From Flavobacterium sp. Root186 (GTDB lineage Bacteria; Bacteroidota; Bacteroidia; Flavobacteriales; Flavobacteriaceae): a stretch of 64,000 nt of DNA. Below, in pieces: positions 41,782 to 50,690 of this stretch. Below the pieces are notes generated by a model that made no database searches, had not been told where the DNA came from, and saw only the letters and a program-made list of their open reading frames with translations. Both the position numbers and the translations under genes were made by a program. The DNA lies in NCBI RefSeq assembly GCF_001428525.1, contig NZ_LMHW01000013.1, positions 467,132 to 531,131 of the forward strand, read 5' to 3'. Position 1 is the first letter of the stretch; each line of letters opens with the position of its first letter.

Positions 41782-43176
41782 TTAATTTGCAGATGGAAGA
41801 ACAATTCCTGTTTGGTCTATCAAATAGATTAATGAAGTCATTGTTGCAGCACCAAGTTCTAATTCTCTTTTATTGATTGCATCAAATTTATCGTTTGCTG
41901 CGTGGTGATAATCAAAATAGCGCTGTGAATCTGGCATTAAACCTGCTTTTACAATTGTTGCTTTTGATGTTAAATGCTCAATATCTGAACCTGCATGTCC
42001 TTTAACGAAACTGTTAACGAAATAAGGCTCAAAGAAATCTTTAAATCCTTGAATCTTTTTAAAATTTGCATCATCAGCTTCGATAGAAAAACCTCTTGGT
42101 GTAAATCCGCCTGAATCACTTTCTAAAGCAAAAATATGATTCTCGTTCTTTTGTTTTGCAACTTCTTCATATTTAGCGCCGCCTTTTCCTCCGTTTTCTT
42201 CATTCATAAACAGAACAACACGAATTGTATTTTTTGGCTTATAATTTAAGTTTTTCAAAATACGAACAACTTCCATACTTTGTACTACTCCTGCTCCATC
42301 GTCGTGAGAACCATCGGCTAAATCCCAAGAATCTAAGTGTCCCCCAACAACAATAATGTTCTCCGGAGTTACAGTTCCTTTTAATTCTCCAATAACATTA
42401 TAGGATAATGCATCTGGCAATGTTTCGCAAGATTGTTTGAAATAAAATTTTATGGCTGGATTTGCTTTTAGTAATTTACTCAACAATTCAGCTCCATTTG
42501 TACTAATTGCAGCTGCAGGGATATATTGTTCTTTTGGTAAATCGCCATAGCTTTGAGCTCCTGCATGAGGAAAATCATCTAAACGTAAATTTAAAGACCT
42601 TACAATTGCACCTACTGCACCAAGTTTAGCAGCTTCTTTTGCACCACTTCTTCTTTGGTCTCCAGCACCTGAATAAGATTCAAATGTTCCAATATTTTCA
42701 GGATTCATTGGTCTGTTAAAAAATACAATTTTACCTTTTACTTTATCTCCAAGTCCTTTCAATTCATCAAGGCTTTGCACTTCTATTACCTCAGCTGTAA
42801 TTCCTGTTTTTGGAGTTGCAACTGAACCTCCAAGAGCACAGATTGGAACAGCAGTTTTTACTTTTCCGTCTAAAATAAAAGCAGTTTCTTTTTCACCGCG
42901 AACCCAGTGAGGAACCGTAACTTCCTGCAGATAAACTTTATCAAGACCCAGACCTTCTAATTGTCTTTTTGTATAGTCTACAGCTTCTGCAGCACCTTTT
43001 GATCCAGATAAACGGCTTCCGATATCATTTGAAAGATATTCTAACCAAGAATAACATTTAGCTTCGGTTAAAGCTTTTTTGTAAAATAATTTAATGTTTT
43101 TTTCATCATTTGACTGAGCAAAAGATGTGGTCAATCCATTTAAAACTAGAGCAGTTAAAAGAATCGTTTTTTTCAT
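41782..43176 (-). CDS. M28 family zinc peptidase, carboxypeptidase Q-like
   Basis: A 464-residue exported di-zinc exopeptidase. Signal peptide MKKTILLTALVLNGLTTSFAQ. A PA domain (about 110-255) is inserted before the metal core, as in PGCP/carboxypeptidase Q. Metal ligands and catalytic residues are present: HLDSWD, GSHDDGAG, NEENGG with the general base Glu, ESDSGG, and a late His in DYHHAAND. It cleaves dipeptides or N-terminal residues outside the cytoplasm. It sits downstream of the PUL on the same strand but beyond a terminator, so it is probably unrelated to it. Confidence 0.93.
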   Translation of the reverse strand: MKKTILLTALVLNGLTTSFAQSNDEKNIKLFYKKALTEAKCYSWLEYLSNDIGSRLSGSKGAAEAVDYTKRQLEGLGLDKVYLQEVTVPHWVRGEKETAFILDGKVKTAVPICALGGSVATPKTGITAEVIEVQSLDELKGLGDKVKGKIVFFNRPMNPENIGTFESYSGAGDQRRSGAKEAAKLGAVGAIVRSLNLRLDDFPHAGAQSYGDLPKEQYIPAAAISTNGAELLSKLLKANPAIKFYFKQSCETLPDALSYNVIGELKGTVTPENIIVVGGHLDSWDLADGSHDDGAGVVQSMEVVRILKNLNYKPKNTIRVVLFMNEENGGKGGAKYEEVAKQKNENHIFALESDSGGFTPRGFSIEADDANFKKIQGFKDFFEPYFVNSFVKGHAGSDIEHLTSKATIVKAGLMPDSQRYFDYHHAANDKFDAINKRELELGAATMTSLIYLIDQTGIVLPSAN

Positions 43177-43283
43177 AATTTTAATAACATTTTGGGGTTA
43201 TGTTGCTTTTTTGGCTTCTCTTCTTACAAAGAAACGAAAAATCTACAGAACAGTCAGTGTTTTTTTATAGTCTTCTCTCAAAA

Positions 43284-43328
43284 AAAAACTCTAATTACAA
43301 ACCTTTTTTGTTCATAATTAGAGTTTTT
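43284..43328 (-). terminator. Terminator at the end of the GDPD-GH43 unit
   Basis: AAAAACTCTAATTA (43284-43297) pairs perfectly with TAATTAGAGTTTTT (43315-43328). On the minus strand T residues follow. It separates the PUL from the M28 gene. Confidence 0.88.
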
Positions 43329-43349
43329 CTTATTTTCTTTAAAATAATG

Positions 43350-45260
43350 TTATTTTACTTCAATGATCTTATTTTTTATACCAATTCCATTTTCATTAAA
43401 AGCTTCAATTGTAAAATAATACTTTATTCCTTTGTCTAAACCTCTAAAATCATACGAGTTATCTCCATAAACCATAATGCTATTGTATAATTTATCCGGA
43501 GCAATTCCGTAATAAATATTGTAGCCAACGGCATCATTTTGTTTTTTCCAAGAAATCATAGCGTTTCTTGAATCCAGTTTATTTCTGTCAATTTTAAATG
43601 ATGCAACGGCTTTTGGTTTTTCTGATAATCCATTTCCAAAAACCCTGAAATCTGAAATGGCAAACAATCCAGATGCATTGTGAATATTAACCATTTTAAT
43701 ATAACGCGCTTTGATTGATTTTGTTAATTCAACATAATCATGTGGTGCATCTTTATCATTCTTAGATTTATCAACAACCAAAGTCCAGTTTTGTGCATCA
43801 TCTGACATGAATATTTTATATTGATAATAAATATCCATTGCTTTATTATACTGCGTTGCTTTATGATCTGCGTAATTGATCTGCAATGCCTTAATTTCCA
43901 TTTGACGGCCTAAATCCATTTGAAGCCATTCTTCTGGATCGCTGGTTTTGGCAGACCAATACGTTTGAATATTTTCATCGGTTAAATTTTCCGGGCCATA
44001 ACAAAATTTCTCATAGACTTTTTTCCCGCCGTTATCCATCCTGTGCGTTTCAACTTCCAGACATTCTTCAGAAGAAGAAACCGTTACAGGTTTTTTATAC
44101 GAAAGCAGCATCCATCCTGATGAAGCTCCTTTTGTCTGATCACGATTACCTGTTGGAAGAACGATCGGAAAATCTCCATAAGAGGTTATTGAATACATTA
44201 CATCATCTTTATCAAAACCTGCCGGAAACATATCGATACGGCGCTCAAAGCGGTCTTTAATTGAGATTTTACACGTTCCAGTATTCCAATAATTTCCGTA
44301 GTTATCTGCAAAGGTATTTCCGTGTCCAGCACCAATTACAAATCCGCCCGGTTTATAAGACATTGGATTGTGTTTTTGATACGTAAATGGTCCTAACGGA
44401 TTATCTCCAACATGAACACCGTTTGCATAACCTTTAAATTCGGTTGCCGGAGCACCATACTGCATATAATATTTTCCATTGTGTTTTGTCATCCAGGCTC
44501 CTTCAATAAAATTTCCCCAAGGAGCTGGTTCCATATCATTATTTGGACCAAAACGTTCCCAACCGTGCGATGCAGGATCTAAAATAGCAACTTCTTTTAT
44601 TTGACCATACGGACGCTGAATATCTTCTACTTCCGTCGCTTTGTATAATTGTGCATAATCTGTCTGATTTCCTTTTGGAAGCCATGTTTTATAGTCAACT
44701 TCTGTACCCACAAGCGGTAATTTTCCGCTTGAACCGTAATACATATATACTTTTTTATCATCATCCTGAAAAATGGCCGGATCCCAGGTTGGCAGCATAG
44801 CTTTGTCTACGTGACGTGTCCATCTCCCTGATTTTGGGTCAGCTGTTTTCCATATTGGATGATCTCTTTTCCATGTTGAACCAACATAAAATAATGTATC
44901 GTTTACAACCCACGCAGCTGGCGCGCATTGGTCATCATCGCCAGGCTTTCTTTGAAAACTTCCATAAACGAAATTCCAGTCTGACATATCTTTGCTCCAA
45001 AAGAAACCTGCCTGATTTGTCGCAAATAAATAGTATTCACCCTTATATGTAATAATTACCGGATCGGCACTTGATCGGCGCGATTCAGGAATTCCGTTAT
45101 GATTGTGAGTTGTAAAATTGTATCCAATATTGATTGGGTTACAATAAGTTGTAGCTGGTTTATTTGGGTCAAACCAATCTGTTTTTCCGGGAATATTAGC
45201 TTTTTGTGGCCAGATACTTGTTGTACAGGCAGCTAAAAGCAATATTAATATCTTTTTCAT
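43350..45260 (-). CDS. GH43-like glycoside hydrolase with discoidin (F5/8C) and Fn3-like domains
   Basis: A 636-residue exported enzyme. The ATG at 45260 gives a proper signal (MKKILILLLAACTTS); a longer frame only adds 10 polar residues. The five-bladed GH43 core (about 35-390) shows the three acidic residues in order: Asp in SSADPVIITYKGEYYLFAT, Asp in PTWDPAIFQDDD and Glu in FIEGAWMTKHNGKYYMQY. A discoidin-like carbohydrate-binding domain follows (about 415-545, with EEWLQMDLGR and ARYIKMVNIH), then an Fn3-like domain. GH43 covers arabinosidases, xylosidases and galactosidases, so specificity is not predictable. It follows the GDPD gene by 56 bases. Confidence 0.87.
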   Translation of the reverse strand: MKKILILLLAACTTSIWPQKANIPGKTDWFDPNKPATTYCNPINIGYNFTTHNHNGIPESRRSSADPVIITYKGEYYLFATNQAGFFWSKDMSDWNFVYGSFQRKPGDDDQCAPAAWVVNDTLFYVGSTWKRDHPIWKTADPKSGRWTRHVDKAMLPTWDPAIFQDDDKKVYMYYGSSGKLPLVGTEVDYKTWLPKGNQTDYAQLYKATEVEDIQRPYGQIKEVAILDPASHGWERFGPNNDMEPAPWGNFIEGAWMTKHNGKYYMQYGAPATEFKGYANGVHVGDNPLGPFTYQKHNPMSYKPGGFVIGAGHGNTFADNYGNYWNTGTCKISIKDRFERRIDMFPAGFDKDDVMYSITSYGDFPIVLPTGNRDQTKGASSGWMLLSYKKPVTVSSSEECLEVETHRMDNGGKKVYEKFCYGPENLTDENIQTYWSAKTSDPEEWLQMDLGRQMEIKALQINYADHKATQYNKAMDIYYQYKIFMSDDAQNWTLVVDKSKNDKDAPHDYVELTKSIKARYIKMVNIHNASGLFAISDFRVFGNGLSEKPKAVASFKIDRNKLDSRNAMISWKKQNDAVGYNIYYGIAPDKLYNSIMVYGDNSYDFRGLDKGIKYYFTIEAFNENGIGIKNKIIEVK

Positions 45261-45316
45261 TTGTATTCTTTTTAAGTTTATAGAATTCAATCTCTTAGTA
45301 AAATGATGATGAAAAT

Positions 45317-46102
45317 CTATTTTTTCTCCTTTAATCTTTCGCTTAAAAGTTCAGGCTCGTTTGTAGTAATGTAATTGAATTTATTTGCTATTATCCAATC
45401 CATATCAGCAGCTTCATTAACTGTCCAGGCATTTAAATTTATTTTATTGTCTTTTGCTTCTTTAATCCATTCAGGATGTTTTTTAAAGACTGAATAATGA
45501 TAATCAACACCAGAAATATTATCTGCTTTTATTTCTTTTGGAGATTTATTTCCTTCTAAATACTGCAAAATAGTTTTCTGGTCAACTTGCCTGATTTGTT
45601 TTAGAACTTCATAATCAAAGCTTATGTAACAGGTAATTTTATCTGCTTTTAGTTTTTTTATCGTTTCAACAGACATTAACGCCGTTTTTTGTCCTCTTTC
45701 TTTACTTATTTCCGAAGGTTTTATTTCACAAACCAAAAGAGTGTGCTTGTTGTTCTTCTTTCCCTCTGAAATGTATTCGTACAAGGTTGGAAGTTTTTCT
45801 CCATTAGAAAGCTTAAACTTTACTAAATCAGCATAATTGGTTTCTTCGATAAGTAATTTGTTATAATGTGCATCGTGATTGATTACAAGCGAATCATCAG
45901 CAGTTCTCCACACATCAAATTCTGAACCCGGTAATTTTAAGTCAATTGCATGTCTTAAAGACGCAATAGAATTTTCCGGCAGATTGTTTTTTTTTCATGC
46001 ACCACGATGTGCTACTATTGCATTATCTTTTACGCAGCACGATTGAAAGATAATTGCTACTGCTAAAAAAAAAGATATTCTGAGTGCTTTAATAGTCTTC
46101 AT
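45317..46102 (-). pseudogene. Glycerophosphodiester phosphodiesterase lipoprotein interrupted by an in-frame TGA
   Basis: Read from the ATG at 46102, one frame encodes a lipoprotein signal (MKTIKALRISFFLAVAIIFQSC) and the GDPD start IVAHRGA. Codon 36 is then TGA (45997-45995), and the same frame continues KKNNLPENSIASL, SEFDVWRTADDSLVINHD and the rest of the family to 45317. GDPDs of this group normally have Trp (TGG) at the stop position, so one G-to-A change explains the interruption; no frameshift is present. The stop is next to a run of nine A residues. Without the first part the product lacks the catalytic HRGA and PENS motifs. The enzyme would release glycerol phosphate from diesters. 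Pseudogene, strain variant or sequencing error are all possible. Confidence 0.85.
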
Positions 46103-46140
46103 TATTTTAAAATTATAATTTATAAAAAATGTTCTTTTAT

Positions 46141-46172
46141 AAAAAAGCCCTCCGTCAACCAAACGAAGGGCC
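46141..46172 (-). terminator. Terminator between the GH3 and GDPD genes
   Basis: GCCCTCCGT (46147-46155) pairs with ACGAAGGGC (46163-46171) with one mismatch. On the minus strand six T residues follow. Confidence 0.75.
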
Positions 46173-46192
46173 CTTACTAATCAATAAACCAA

Positions 46193-48493
46193 CTATTTAG
46201 TTAACTCAAAACTAACTTTCTTGTCGGCAGTTGAATTTCCTCCAACGAAAATATCAAACTGTCCAGATTCTGCTGCGAATTGTAAATCAGAATTATAAAA
46301 TTTTAAATCTTCAACAGTAATGTCAAAACTTACTGTTTGTTTTTCACCTTTTTTAAGTGCTATTTTTTGAAAACCTTTCAATTCTCTAACTGGTCTTGTT
46401 ACTGAACCAACTAAATCTCTAATATATAATTGAACTGTTTCTTTTCCGTCAAAATTTCCAGTATTGGCTACATCAACTGTTACTTTTAATTTTCCGCTGA
46501 AGTTCATTTTATCAGAAGAAATTTTCAAGTTTGAATAATCAAAAGTGGTGTAGCTTAAACCAAATCCGAATGGGAATAATGGTTCGTTTCTTTCGTCAAT
46601 ATAATTTGATCTGAATTTTTCGAATTTACCTTCTGTATTAGAAAGTGGTCTTCCTGTATTTTTGTGTGCATAGTAAATAGGTAACTGCCCTACGCTTCTT
46701 GGGAAAGTTGTTGTCAATTTTCCAGAAGGGTTTACATCTCCAAATAAAACATCAGCAATTGCGTAACCCGCTTCTGTACCTGCAAACCAAGCATTTAAAA
46801 TTGCCGGGACTGTTTTTTCTTCGTCAGTAATTACTAGCGGACGTCCGTCAAACAAAACTACAACTACTGGTTTTCCAGTTTTTAATAAAGCATTTAATAA
46901 ATCTTTTTGCGCTTGTGGAATTTCTAAATTAGTACGACTGCTTGATTCTCCGCTCATTTCTGCAGATTCTCCAATTGCAGCAATGATTACATCAGATTGT
47001 TCAGCAACTTTTAAAGCTTCTTCTAATAATTCTTCTTTTGAACGTGCATCACGGTGTAATGTTTTTCCAAACATTGTAGCTTTAGTTTCAAATTCTTCGT
47101 CGTAATCTAAATTACTTCCTTTAGCATATAAAACTTTTGTTGATGGTCCCGCAACTTCTTTAATTCCTGCCAATAATGAAACGGCATTTTCCATTCTTGT
47201 AGCTACACTCCATGTCCCCGGCATATTTTCTTTAGCATCTGCCAAAGGCCCGATTAAAGCAATAGTTCCTGATTTTTTAAGCGGTAGTAATTGATTTTGG
47301 TTTTTTAATAAAACCAATGATTGTGAAGCAATTTGACGCGCCTCTTTTCTGCTGTCTGTTGTGAAAATTTCAGTTTTAGCTCTTTTTTCGTCACAATATT
47401 TATATGGATCCTGAAATAATCCTAAATCATATTTTGCTTCTAAAATAAGTCTAACGGCATTATCAATTGTTTCAATAGAAACTCTTTTCTCGTCTAATGA
47501 TTTTTTCAAAGTTCCTAAGAAACCTTCTCCAACCATATCCATTTCTACACCAGCGTTTAATGCTAAAGCCGAAACGTCTTGAAGATTCCCCATTCCGTGT
47601 TCGATCATTTCAGGAATTCCTGTAAAATCTGTCACCACAAAACCTTTAAAACCCCATTGTTTTCTTAAAACATCTGTCATTAACCATTTGTTTCCTGTTG
47701 CAGGAATTCCGTCAATTTCATTGAAAGATGCCATAACCGAACCTACACCAGCGTCAACTGCTGCTTTGTAAGGTGGAAAATAGTCATTGAACATTCTGAT
47801 GTGGCTCATATCAACTGTGTTGTAATCACGGCCTGCTTCTGGCGCACCATATAATGCAAAGTGTTTTACACAAGCTAAAATTGAGTTGTTTTTTGAAAGA
47901 TCGTGCTGCTGATATCCGTTAACCATTGCTTTTGCAATTTGGCTTCCTAAGTACGGATCTTCTCCTGAACCTTCAGAAACTCTTCCCCAGCGTGGGTCGC
48001 GTGAAATATCTACCATTGGAGAAAATGTCCAGTTGATTCCGTCTGCACTTGCTTCTTTTGCAGCAATCTGCGCACTTCTTTCAATTAAAGCCATATCCCA
48101 AGTACAAGATAATCCTAACGGAATTGGGAATGTTGTTTCGTAACCGTGAATAACATCCATACCAAAAAGTAACGGAATTTTTAAACGGCTTTGTTCGACA
48201 GCTATTTTTTGAACTTCTTTAATTTTTTGAACTGATTTTATATTGAACAAACCGCCCACTTTTCCTTCTGCAATATTTTTTGCAACATTTGAGCTGTTTG
48301 CCTGTCCTGTTGTAATATCTCCAGATGTTGGTAAATTTAACTGTCCTAATTTCTCTTCTAATGTCATTTTTGACATTAATTCTGCTACAAACTCTGACTT
48401 AGGTTTAATTTTCACTGTGCTTTTTGTGCTCTTTTTTTGAGCGTAACCCAAAACAGCACATCCTAAAAAAAGTAAGACTAATTTGTTTTTCAT
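46193..48493 (-). CDS. Family GH3 beta-glucosidase (BglX-like)
   Basis: A 766-residue exported enzyme. Signal peptide MKNKLVLLFLGCAVLGYAQ. The GH3 N-terminal barrel (about 35-370) contains GMDVIHGYETTFPIPLG, SRDPRWGR, CVKHFALYGAPEAGRDYN and the nucleophile D289 in GFVVTDFTGI. The C-terminal GH3 domain includes AIGESAEMSGESSSR, with the usual acid-base region, followed by an Fn3-like domain. It removes glucose from beta-gluco-oligosaccharides. In Bacteroides a GH3 enzyme next to a GH144 acts on beta-1,2-linked oligosaccharides, which is the likely role here. It is 10 bases upstream of a terminator-bounded end and 10 bases after the hydrolase gene. Confidence 0.95.
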   Translation of the reverse strand: MKNKLVLLFLGCAVLGYAQKKSTKSTVKIKPKSEFVAELMSKMTLEEKLGQLNLPTSGDITTGQANSSNVAKNIAEGKVGGLFNIKSVQKIKEVQKIAVEQSRLKIPLLFGMDVIHGYETTFPIPLGLSCTWDMALIERSAQIAAKEASADGINWTFSPMVDISRDPRWGRVSEGSGEDPYLGSQIAKAMVNGYQQHDLSKNNSILACVKHFALYGAPEAGRDYNTVDMSHIRMFNDYFPPYKAAVDAGVGSVMASFNEIDGIPATGNKWLMTDVLRKQWGFKGFVVTDFTGIPEMIEHGMGNLQDVSALALNAGVEMDMVGEGFLGTLKKSLDEKRVSIETIDNAVRLILEAKYDLGLFQDPYKYCDEKRAKTEIFTTDSRKEARQIASQSLVLLKNQNQLLPLKKSGTIALIGPLADAKENMPGTWSVATRMENAVSLLAGIKEVAGPSTKVLYAKGSNLDYDEEFETKATMFGKTLHRDARSKEELLEEALKVAEQSDVIIAAIGESAEMSGESSSRTNLEIPQAQKDLLNALLKTGKPVVVVLFDGRPLVITDEEKTVPAILNAWFAGTEAGYAIADVLFGDVNPSGKLTTTFPRSVGQLPIYYAHKNTGRPLSNTEGKFEKFRSNYIDERNEPLFPFGFGLSYTTFDYSNLKISSDKMNFSGKLKVTVDVANTGNFDGKETVQLYIRDLVGSVTRPVRELKGFQKIALKKGEKQTVSFDITVEDLKFYNSDLQFAAESGQFDIFVGGNSTADKKVSFELTK

Positions 48494-48503
48494 TCTATAA
48501 TAT

Positions 48504-49217
48504 TTATTTGTTCGTATTCGATTTTTTCTGTTTCAACATCCAGTCATAAATTTCGGGATTGTCGTAAACTCTTGTCCAGCTGTCATGTCCAGCATCATCA
48601 AAAATAGTTAACTGAACGTCTTTTGCATTACATTTTTTTAATTCTTTGTAAACGCTGACTGCATAATCTACCTTTACCACATCATCTAATAATCCATGAA
48701 AAATTCTGGTTGGAATATTGGCTATTTTACAAACGCTTTCAAGTTCTATTAGATCCACAAAACCGGATATTGGTACAACTGCTGCGAATTTATCCGGATA
48801 TGAAAGTGCCAAATTCCATGCTGCCCAGCCTCCGGAACTTAGCCCTGTAACATATATTCTGTCAGCATCAATTTTGTTCTCTTTTTGAACTTTTAAAATC
48901 AGCTCGTAAATAGATTCAATGCTCCATTTTTCATCTTCTTTACATTGTGGTGCTAAAACATAAGCATCTAACTGATGTGTTTTTAGATATTTAAAAGGAC
49001 CGTGATTTTTTACTTTTTCAATATCTGTCCCTTTTTCTCCATCACCTGAAATAAAAACTATTAATGGCTTTTTTTCTTTTATATTGGCTGGTTTGTGTAA
49101 TATGTAGCCTAATTCATTATTCGTTACAATAACTGTTTTTATTTTTCCTTTGGTTTCATTTTGTGCAAAACTCAATGCATTGATAAACAACAGTAATAAA
49201 CCTAGTTTATATTTCAT
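48504..49217 (-). CDS. Exported alpha/beta hydrolase (prolyl oligopeptidase/esterase type)
   Basis: A 237-residue periplasmic hydrolase. Signal peptide MKYKLGLLLLFINALSFAQ. The triad is visible: Ser in GLSSGGWAAWNLA (about 134), Asp in IFHGLLDDVV and His in DDAGHDSW. The fold matches small esterases of the CE1/dienelactone-hydrolase kind. Position between the GH144 and GH3 genes (13 and 10 bases) makes it part of the beta-glucan enzyme unit. It could remove ester substituents from the glycan; this is an inference from context only. Confidence 0.85.
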   Translation of the reverse strand: MKYKLGLLLLFINALSFAQNETKGKIKTVIVTNNELGYILHKPANIKEKKPLIVFISGDGEKGTDIEKVKNHGPFKYLKTHQLDAYVLAPQCKEDEKWSIESIYELILKVQKENKIDADRIYVTGLSSGGWAAWNLALSYPDKFAAVVPISGFVDLIELESVCKIANIPTRIFHGLLDDVVKVDYAVSVYKELKKCNAKDVQLTIFDDAGHDSWTRVYDNPEIYDWMLKQKKSNTNK

Positions 49218-49230
49218 AATAGATTATATC

Positions 49231-50619
49231 TTAAATACCGTATTTTCCTGATGTAAATCCAAGTTTTTTTAATCCTTGTTTTGTATCAGATGCATTCATA
49301 AATAATTTCCACAATAAGCCACTTCTATAGTTTTCAATCATAGGAGCAATAGTTCCCTGATCGATTGCTAAATAACGGGCAGTTACCCAATTATATTGAG
49401 GTGAAAAAGCATCGTATGGGCCTGCAATTCCAACATATTTTGCTTTATTTTCATCATATAAATAGTGTAAAAACTTCATGGATTCTATTGGTGTATATGG
49501 GAAAGAAGATAATGCAGCTGTTGGCGAAATAACACTATTATCGTTGTTAGGCTGATGTGCTGTGTAACCCGTTGTTCCATCTGGATTTCGAGTGTAGCTT
49601 GCTGTAAGTCCCCAACATTTATCTGAATAATCTTTAAATCCTTTTGGATTAGCAATGCTATATTGAACCATGATTTTAGCATGATTTTGTGTCAATTGCC
49701 AATAATCAGCATATTTATCTTTTAAGTTATTTGGATCTAAACCTAAATAAGAATAATGTGACCAGAACATTGGTCCAACATTTCCTGAAGCTCCATTGTA
49801 GCTTAAAACTACCGGAATACCATATTGAGATCTGCCATCTATTATAGCACCATTTCTTGCCCAGGCTTTATGATAAGCTTCAGCAGAAATTGGATGTGTT
49901 GGTGAAGAAGCCGCCATTACATAAGTAATCAAACATTCATTATATCCTTCTAACTTAAAGTTCATATCCCAACCATAATTTGGTGACCAATGCCAGTATA
50001 AGGCATCTTGTCCCTGGGTATACCAATCCCATTCAACACCTTTCCAAAGCTCATCGGCTTTTGATGCCAATGCTTTTTCCGTCGTACTTCCGTTTTTAAA
50101 ATATTCTCTGATGGTAATTAAAGCCTGACAAACGAAAGAAGTTTCTACTAAATCTCCTCCGTTATCTTTTGTTCCAAACGGAATTACTTTCCCTGAATTA
50201 TTATCCATCCAGTGTGGCCATGCACCGTGAAAACGGTCTGCTTTTTCAAGAAAGGTTAGTGCGGTCGTAAGTCTAGAAACAGCTTCGGCTCTTGGCAAAA
50301 AACCTCTTTCTACGCCTACAACAATAGTCATTAACCCAAAACCTGAACCACCTGTTGTTATAATATTTGACTCAAAATTTGGATCTTCCGTAAGATATCT
50401 TTCTCTTGCTAATTTTGAATTCGGATCAGCATAATCCCAAAAATATTTGATTGCGTCTTTTTGAACCTGATCCATAGCCTCTGTATCCGTCAAAGGTTTA
50501 GTTGGCGTTGTCGGGTTTGTTGGTAATGGGGTTCCTCCACTTTTACCTTCATCTGGTGAGGAAGAAGAACAAGAGCTAAAAGCGCTCAGAAACAAAATAA
50601 TATATAAACCGATTTTCAT
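49231..50619 (-). CDS. GH144-type endo-beta-1,2-glucanase lipoprotein (glucoamylase-family fold)
   Basis: A 462-residue lipoprotein with signal MKIGLYIILFLSAFSSC, followed by a Gly/Ser/Pro/Thr linker to about residue 45. The catalytic (alpha/alpha)6 domain shows the family blocks: KYFWDYADPNSKLARER, GGSGFGLMTIVVGVERGF, DNGGDLVETSFVCQALI, GWDMNFKLEGYNECLITYVMAASSP, and SPTAALSSFPYTPIESM. Older annotations call this family glucoamylase; characterised members (GH144) are endo-beta-1,2-glucanases. Surface anchoring suits the first cut before uptake by the SusCD pair. It is the first gene after the internal terminator of the PUL. Confidence 0.88.
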   Translation of the reverse strand: MKIGLYIILFLSAFSSCSSSSPDEGKSGGTPLPTNPTTPTKPLTDTEAMDQVQKDAIKYFWDYADPNSKLARERYLTEDPNFESNIITTGGSGFGLMTIVVGVERGFLPRAEAVSRLTTALTFLEKADRFHGAWPHWMDNNSGKVIPFGTKDNGGDLVETSFVCQALITIREYFKNGSTTEKALASKADELWKGVEWDWYTQGQDALYWHWSPNYGWDMNFKLEGYNECLITYVMAASSPTHPISAEAYHKAWARNGAIIDGRSQYGIPVVLSYNGASGNVGPMFWSHYSYLGLDPNNLKDKYADYWQLTQNHAKIMVQYSIANPKGFKDYSDKCWGLTASYTRNPDGTTGYTAHQPNNDNSVISPTAALSSFPYTPIESMKFLHYLYDENKAKYVGIAGPYDAFSPQYNWVTARYLAIDQGTIAPMIENYRSGLLWKLFMNASDTKQGLKKLGFTSGKYGI

Positions 50620-50644
50620 TTTATAAAATTGTAATATTAATAAC

Positions 50645-50678
50645 TAAAAAAATACACCTGAATTTACTTCAGGTGTAT
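50645..50678 (-). terminator. Terminator inside the PUL, between the LamG lipoprotein and GH144 genes
   Basis: ATACACCTGA (50652-50661) pairs perfectly with TCAGGTGTAT (50669-50678) around a 7-base loop. On the minus strand seven T residues follow. It lies 12 bases past the LamG gene's stop and 25 bases before the GH144 start. Confidence 0.9.
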
Positions 50679-50690
50679 CTTGAAGAAAAT

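Noticed and set aside
43200..43439. 79-codon plus-strand frame
   Set aside because: Overlaps the terminator of the PUL and the end of the GH43-like gene on the other strand; no coding features.
45317..45913. 198-residue GTG-started GDPD as a functional short gene
   Set aside because: The same frame continues upstream through a TGA to a proper lipoprotein start; the short form lacks the catalytic HRGA and PENS motifs.
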